From CAYTMY01 sp964618075 (lineage in GTDB: Bacteria; Bacillota; Clostridia; Eubacteriales; Anaerofustaceae): a stretch of 64,000 nt of DNA. Under the pieces are notes generated by a model that saw only the letters and a program-made list of their open reading frames with translations, searched no databases and had not been told where the DNA came from. Made by a program: the position numbers and the translations under genes. The stretch lies in NCBI GenBank assembly GCA_964618075.1, contig CAZTZO010000001.1, positions 1 to 64,000 of the forward strand, in the 5' to 3' direction. Position 1 is the stretch's first letter; each line of letters begins with the position of its first letter. This document shows, one piece after another, positions 60,792 to 64,000 of the stretch.

Positions 60792-62405
60792 TTATTCGTA
60801 AATTTCATTTATCTCTTCCGAAAAGTTAGTTTCGTCATAAGATATCGTCTTGTGCATATACTGAGTGTAATATTTTATCAGCTGGCAGGAATACATGAAG
60901 CGACTCTGAACCTTCCCGTCTTCAAGGTTTTCTCCCGTGATTTCGTGTATTTTTGTTATTTTATTCGCAATCGTATTGCGGTGCATATACATCTCGTTGG
61001 CAGTTTTGATAAGATTCCTATCATTGCTCAAATAGCATATAAGAAGCTCAAATAAATTTGCGTTATTTTTTTCATCATATTGAATTATTTTCAATATCGC
61101 AGGATGAGCCAAGTGCAGAATATTGTCGTTATGATGTGTAAACTCATATTGCTGCGCACACAGATCTATAGTTACATACATACTGTAATCCTCGTATATA
61201 TGCATATGTTCTTCGCTATTATTCTTCAAATATTTACCCAATTGTGCGGTCTGACACGCAATCAGATATTGTGAGCGCAGCATTAAGGGATTTGAAGTTT
61301 CCGCGCTTACTCCCGCGTATGCGTCATATCTGTTCAATAGCTGAGTAAATTTCGTCACGTCAAAGCTGAAATTCAAATGAGAATCATCGGAAGCATATAA
61401 TATTATTATGTCCTTTTTAAATACCGTAATATTTTGTTTTTCAAAAATATCGGCAAGCTGGGATAATAAATATCTGTAAGGAATAGGAACCTTGTTTTTT
61501 TCGTTGAATCTGACAACTATACATCTATATACGCCCGTCAGAGGATTTGACAGTGAAATAAGCTTTTGTTGTATCTGCTCTCCTCTGATCATATGCTCGT
61601 TTAACACATCGGACATAAAAATTTGGAACTCTCTGTTATCTTTATCTATAAAATTTGTACCCATTAAAAACAATGGAGTAATAAACTGAGTAAGTATCGT
61701 TATATATTCCCTTATATCCAAAGGCAATATGTCGCTTTCTCCTACTACGGCGACAGTTCCAACTACGGTATGGTTATGTATTATCTTTCTTAAATAACAG
61801 GTTTTATTCTTCGCATAAACGAACTCCACGTCGTCGACATTGCTGTCTTCTATATCATAAACAATACCTTTAACACTTTCGGGAAAATGAATATAACCGT
61901 CACGTAATATTTTTTCTATAAAGTCATCATACTGCGAATAAAAGTCCGTATTGCTGTTTATTATGCTAAGAGATATATCGCAAAGGAAAACGTTCGCTCT
62001 CAATAAAGAAGCGGCGGCGTTTACAAAGCTTTGTATTCTTCGTGATTTAATAGTCATTGTGGATAAGGTAGTCGCCCATTTATGATAGGAATTAAACCAA
62101 TCGGTAAGCTGGGTATACAAATCGATCAACGATGAATTTACCGAGATAATATTGATTTTACCCGTGATTTTTTCCTCTAATTCATAGTGACCTGTAACAA
62201 ACAGGCACAATCCGTCGGGAGCTCGTTTGATAAAATTCTGTATCCTGCTGCTTCCTGCTTCGGCAATATATACATAATCAATATCATAATTTATTTCCGA
62301 CTCGAGCATTTTCACACCGAGAGGTCTTAGAATTCTTTCCTGTCCGATATGCTTATAAGTTACTTTATCCGATATTATTTTAATTATTGAGCTTACACAA
62401 TACAT
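60792..62405 (-). CDS. PucR/CdaR-type transcriptional regulator
   Basis: A 537-residue protein. The C-terminal 65 residues form the PucR-type helix-turn-helix (LLICYLSNDRNLIKTANEMYMHRNTIANKITKI), preceded by a GGDEF-like degenerate domain typical of the CdaR group (about residues 270-390). The N-terminal part (about 20-130) resembles a PucR ligand-binding domain and the middle (about 130-260) a GAF-like sensor. Such regulators respond to small molecules, often purines, sugar acids or amino acids. No target operon or ligand is evident. The ribosome site is weak. It lies just upstream of pyrG on the same strand but pyrG has its own promoter. Confidence 0.8.
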   Translation of the reverse strand: MYCVSSIIKIISDKVTYKHIGQERILRPLGVKMLESEINYDIDYVYIAEAGSSRIQNFIKRAPDGLCLFVTGHYELEEKITGKINIISVNSSLIDLYTQLTDWFNSYHKWATTLSTMTIKSRRIQSFVNAAASLLRANVFLCDISLSIINSNTDFYSQYDDFIEKILRDGYIHFPESVKGIVYDIEDSNVDDVEFVYAKNKTCYLRKIIHNHTVVGTVAVVGESDILPLDIREYITILTQFITPLFLMGTNFIDKDNREFQIFMSDVLNEHMIRGEQIQQKLISLSNPLTGVYRCIVVRFNEKNKVPIPYRYLLSQLADIFEKQNITVFKKDIIILYASDDSHLNFSFDVTKFTQLLNRYDAYAGVSAETSNPLMLRSQYLIACQTAQLGKYLKNNSEEHMHIYEDYSMYVTIDLCAQQYEFTHHNDNILHLAHPAILKIIQYDEKNNANLFELLICYLSNDRNLIKTANEMYMHRNTIANKITKIHEITGENLEDGKVQSRFMYSCQLIKYYTQYMHKTISYDETNFSEEINEIYE

Positions 62406-62443
62406 TCTTTTTACCGTCGTTCATATAATATTTGTTACTTTAG

Positions 62444-63286
62444 TTATATGGATTCTTTTAAGTATCTTTCGAGTGCGTTCTGCCATGTGGGAAGTCTGTC
62501 AAAACCGCCTTCATCCAAGGATTTCTTTGACAATCTTGAATTGTGCGGACGAGGCGCCTTTGCACCGAACTCTTCAGTCGTAACAGGAATAAGCCTGCAC
62601 TTTGCATCGGAAGAATCAATTATAGCCTTTGCGAAATCAAACCAACTGCATATATTCTCGTTTGTCGCGTGATATATACCGTATTTATCGCTTTTTAACA
62701 TTTCGCAAATGATTACTGCGAGATCCTTTGCATATGTCGGGGAACCTACTTGATCGTTTACTACGCTCAATTCGTCTTTCTCTTTTGACAATCTAAGCAT
62801 CGTTTTGATAAAATTATTTCCGTTAGCGCCGAATACCCATGAAGTACGTATTATGAAATACTTGCTTATCAGCTCGGTGATTCTGTCTTCTCCCAAAGAC
62901 TTACTCTGCCCGTAAACGCTTAACGGTTCTTTCACTGAATTTGTTTCGAAGAATTGTTCGCCTTGACCGTTAAATACGTAGTCTGAGCTTATATATACCA
63001 TTTTTGCGCCTATTTCCTTACATGCCAAGGCAACGCTTTGTGTACCCTCCACATTTATCGCAAAGCAAAGCTCCTTTTCATCCTCAGCCTTGTCTACGGC
63101 AGTAAACGCAGCACAATGAGCCACGGCGTCAGGCTCATATTCCTTTATATAGCTTATAACGGCTTGTCTGTCAGTCAAATCAAAATCACCAACGTCCACG
63201 CCGCGGCATTCTATATTTTCTTTTTTTAATAGTTCAACTACCTCATAACCTAATTGTCCGTTTACTCCGGTCACTAAAACCTTCAT
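62444..63286 (-). CDS. rfbD: dTDP-4-dehydrorhamnose reductase
   Basis: Last step of dTDP-L-rhamnose synthesis. The 280-residue NADPH-dependent SDR protein has the N-terminal VTGVNGQLGYEVVELL Rossmann motif, DLTDRQAVISYI, the catalytic SSDYVFNG with Thr/Ser and YGQSKSLGE (Tyr-x3-Lys, about residues 127-131), and RTSWVFGANGNNFIKTML. It begins in an overlap (TAATG) with the rfbB stop, so the two are translationally coupled. The rhamnose is likely for surface polysaccharide. Confidence 0.95.
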   Translation of the reverse strand: MKVLVTGVNGQLGYEVVELLKKENIECRGVDVGDFDLTDRQAVISYIKEYEPDAVAHCAAFTAVDKAEDEKELCFAINVEGTQSVALACKEIGAKMVYISSDYVFNGQGEQFFETNSVKEPLSVYGQSKSLGEDRITELISKYFIIRTSWVFGANGNNFIKTMLRLSKEKDELSVVNDQVGSPTYAKDLAVIICEMLKSDKYGIYHATNENICSWFDFAKAIIDSSDAKCRLIPVTTEEFGAKAPRPHNSRLSKKSLDEGGFDRLPTWQNALERYLKESI

Positions 63287-64000
63287 TATCTTTCCCCATA
63301 CATTCTCTCGTAATAATTTTGGTAATCACCCTTAAGTATGTTTTCCCACCACTGTCTGTTGTCAAGATACCATTGGATTGTTTCTTTTATGCCGTCCTCA
63401 AACTTTGTTTCGGGATACCAGCCCAATTCATCATGTATTTTTGTGGGATCTATAGCGTATCTCATATCATGTCCGGGTCGATCTTTAACATACGCAATAA
63501 GACTTTCCGGCTTTCCAAGCTGCTTTAATATAGTTTTGACCACTTCAATATTTGTCTTTTCATTGTGTCCGCCGACATTATATACCTCGCCTTCGGAGCC
63601 TTTTCTCATTACAAGGTCGATAGCACTGCAGTGATCCTTGACGTAAAGCCAGTCGCGTACGTTTTCGCCTTTCCCGTAAACAGGAAGCGACTCATTTGCC
63701 AAAGCTCTCGATATCATAAGCGGAATAAGCTTTTCGGGGAAATGATACGGCCCGTAGTTATTCGAACACCTGGTTATTGATACCGGCAGCTTAAAAGTCC
63801 TGTAATATGCAAGCACCAAAAGGTCAGCAGATGCCTTGCTTGCGGAATATGGGCTTGAAGTATGTATCGGGGTGTCTTCCGTAAAAAACAGGTCTGTTCT
63901 GTCTAGAGGCAAATCTCCGTACACCTCGTCTGTTGACACTTGATGATAACGCTTAACACCGAATTTTCTGCATGCGTCCATCATTACCTGAGTCCCCATA
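63286..64000 (-). CDS. rfbB: dTDP-glucose 4,6-dehydratase, 3' part
   Basis: The frame runs off the window edge, so the N-terminal Rossmann segment of the protein lies outside. The visible 238 residues hold [11 protein letters not shown] (catalytic Thr-Asp-Glu), [12 protein letters not shown] (Tyr-x3-Lys), [38 protein letters not shown] and [13 protein letters not shown], characteristic of RmlB/RfbB. It converts dTDP-glucose to the 4-keto-6-deoxy sugar. The given start at the window end is not the true start. Coupled to rfbD by a stop-start overlap. Confidence 0.95.
   Translation of the reverse strand, partial: MGTQVMMDACRKFGVKRYHQVSTDEVYGDLPLDRTDLFFTEDTPIHTSSPYSASKASADLLVLAYYRTFKLPVSITRCSNNYGPYHFPEKLIPLMISRALANESLPVYGKGENVRDWLYVKDHCSAIDLVMRKGSEGEVYNVGGHNEKTNIEVVKTILKQLGKPESLIAYVKDRPGHDMRYAIDPTKIHDELGWYPETKFEDGIKETIQWYLDNRQWWENILKGDYQNYYERMYGER

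Overview
The window is an A+T-rich chromosomal segment of an endospore-forming, monoderm member of the Clostridia (Firmicutes). The lineage call rests on a cotJABC spore-coat operon, an infC-rpmI-rplT operon with a long structured leader, a threonyl T-box, a pyrG leader of the Gram-positive reiterative-transcription type, and a type IV pilus operon with no outer-membrane secretin. Genus cannot be fixed from the sequence alone. Most of the window is dense housekeeping DNA with short gaps; no phage, IS element or CRISPR array is visible.

Layout. 1-2.6 kb: end of a serine acetyltransferase gene, then an alpha/beta hydrolase and a GPH-type transporter. 2.8-6.3 kb: infC-rpmI-rplT (minus; infC appears to start at AUA) and a divergent T-box-controlled thrS. 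6.4-10.9 kb: glycolytic operon gap-pgk-tpiA-gpmI. 10.9-16.6 kb: ktrB-like, SpoU methylase, nusB, a TsaD paralogue, xseA, xseB, ispA. 16.7-25.4 kb: membrane hydrolase-like protein, GT4 glycosyltransferase, cotJABC, AlkD, YacL, and the t6A operon tsaE-tsaB-rimI-tsaD. 25.5-28.5 kb: tepA, uppP, a homocysteine methyltransferase and a phosphodiesterase.

28.5-47.1 kb is the accessory highlight: an ~18.7 kb minus-strand type IV pilus operon. Its first gene encodes a single ~3110-residue protein with a genuine class III prepilin leader, about 38 GLUG-like repeats, a discoidin-like region and a C-terminal set of Fn3-like segments. It is followed by minor pilins, the probable major pilin, PilD, PilC, a fused PilM-PilN, PilO and PilB. 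The retraction ATPase gene pilT is broken by a frameshift and an amber codon. The simplest reading is a Gram-positive pilus carrying a giant pilin-anchored surface adhesin, with retraction lost or supplied from elsewhere.

47.3-55 kb: Crp/Fnr regulator, Fe-S protein, zinc ribbon, thioredoxin, ychF, sirtuin, YigZ, and ruvA-ruvB-queA. 55-58.5 kb: three tRNA genes (Leu-CAA, Ala-GGC, Leu-GAG), a thymidylate-synthase-like gene, a lipoprotein, a small membrane protein, and a repeat family sitting directly behind both tRNA-Leu genes, including a 263-bp tandem duplication that repeats the tRNA 3' end. 58.5-64 kb: pyrG with a CTP-attenuation leader and a coupled ECF S-component, a PucR-type regulator, and rfbD with the 3' part of rfbB (dTDP-rhamnose synthesis) at the edge.
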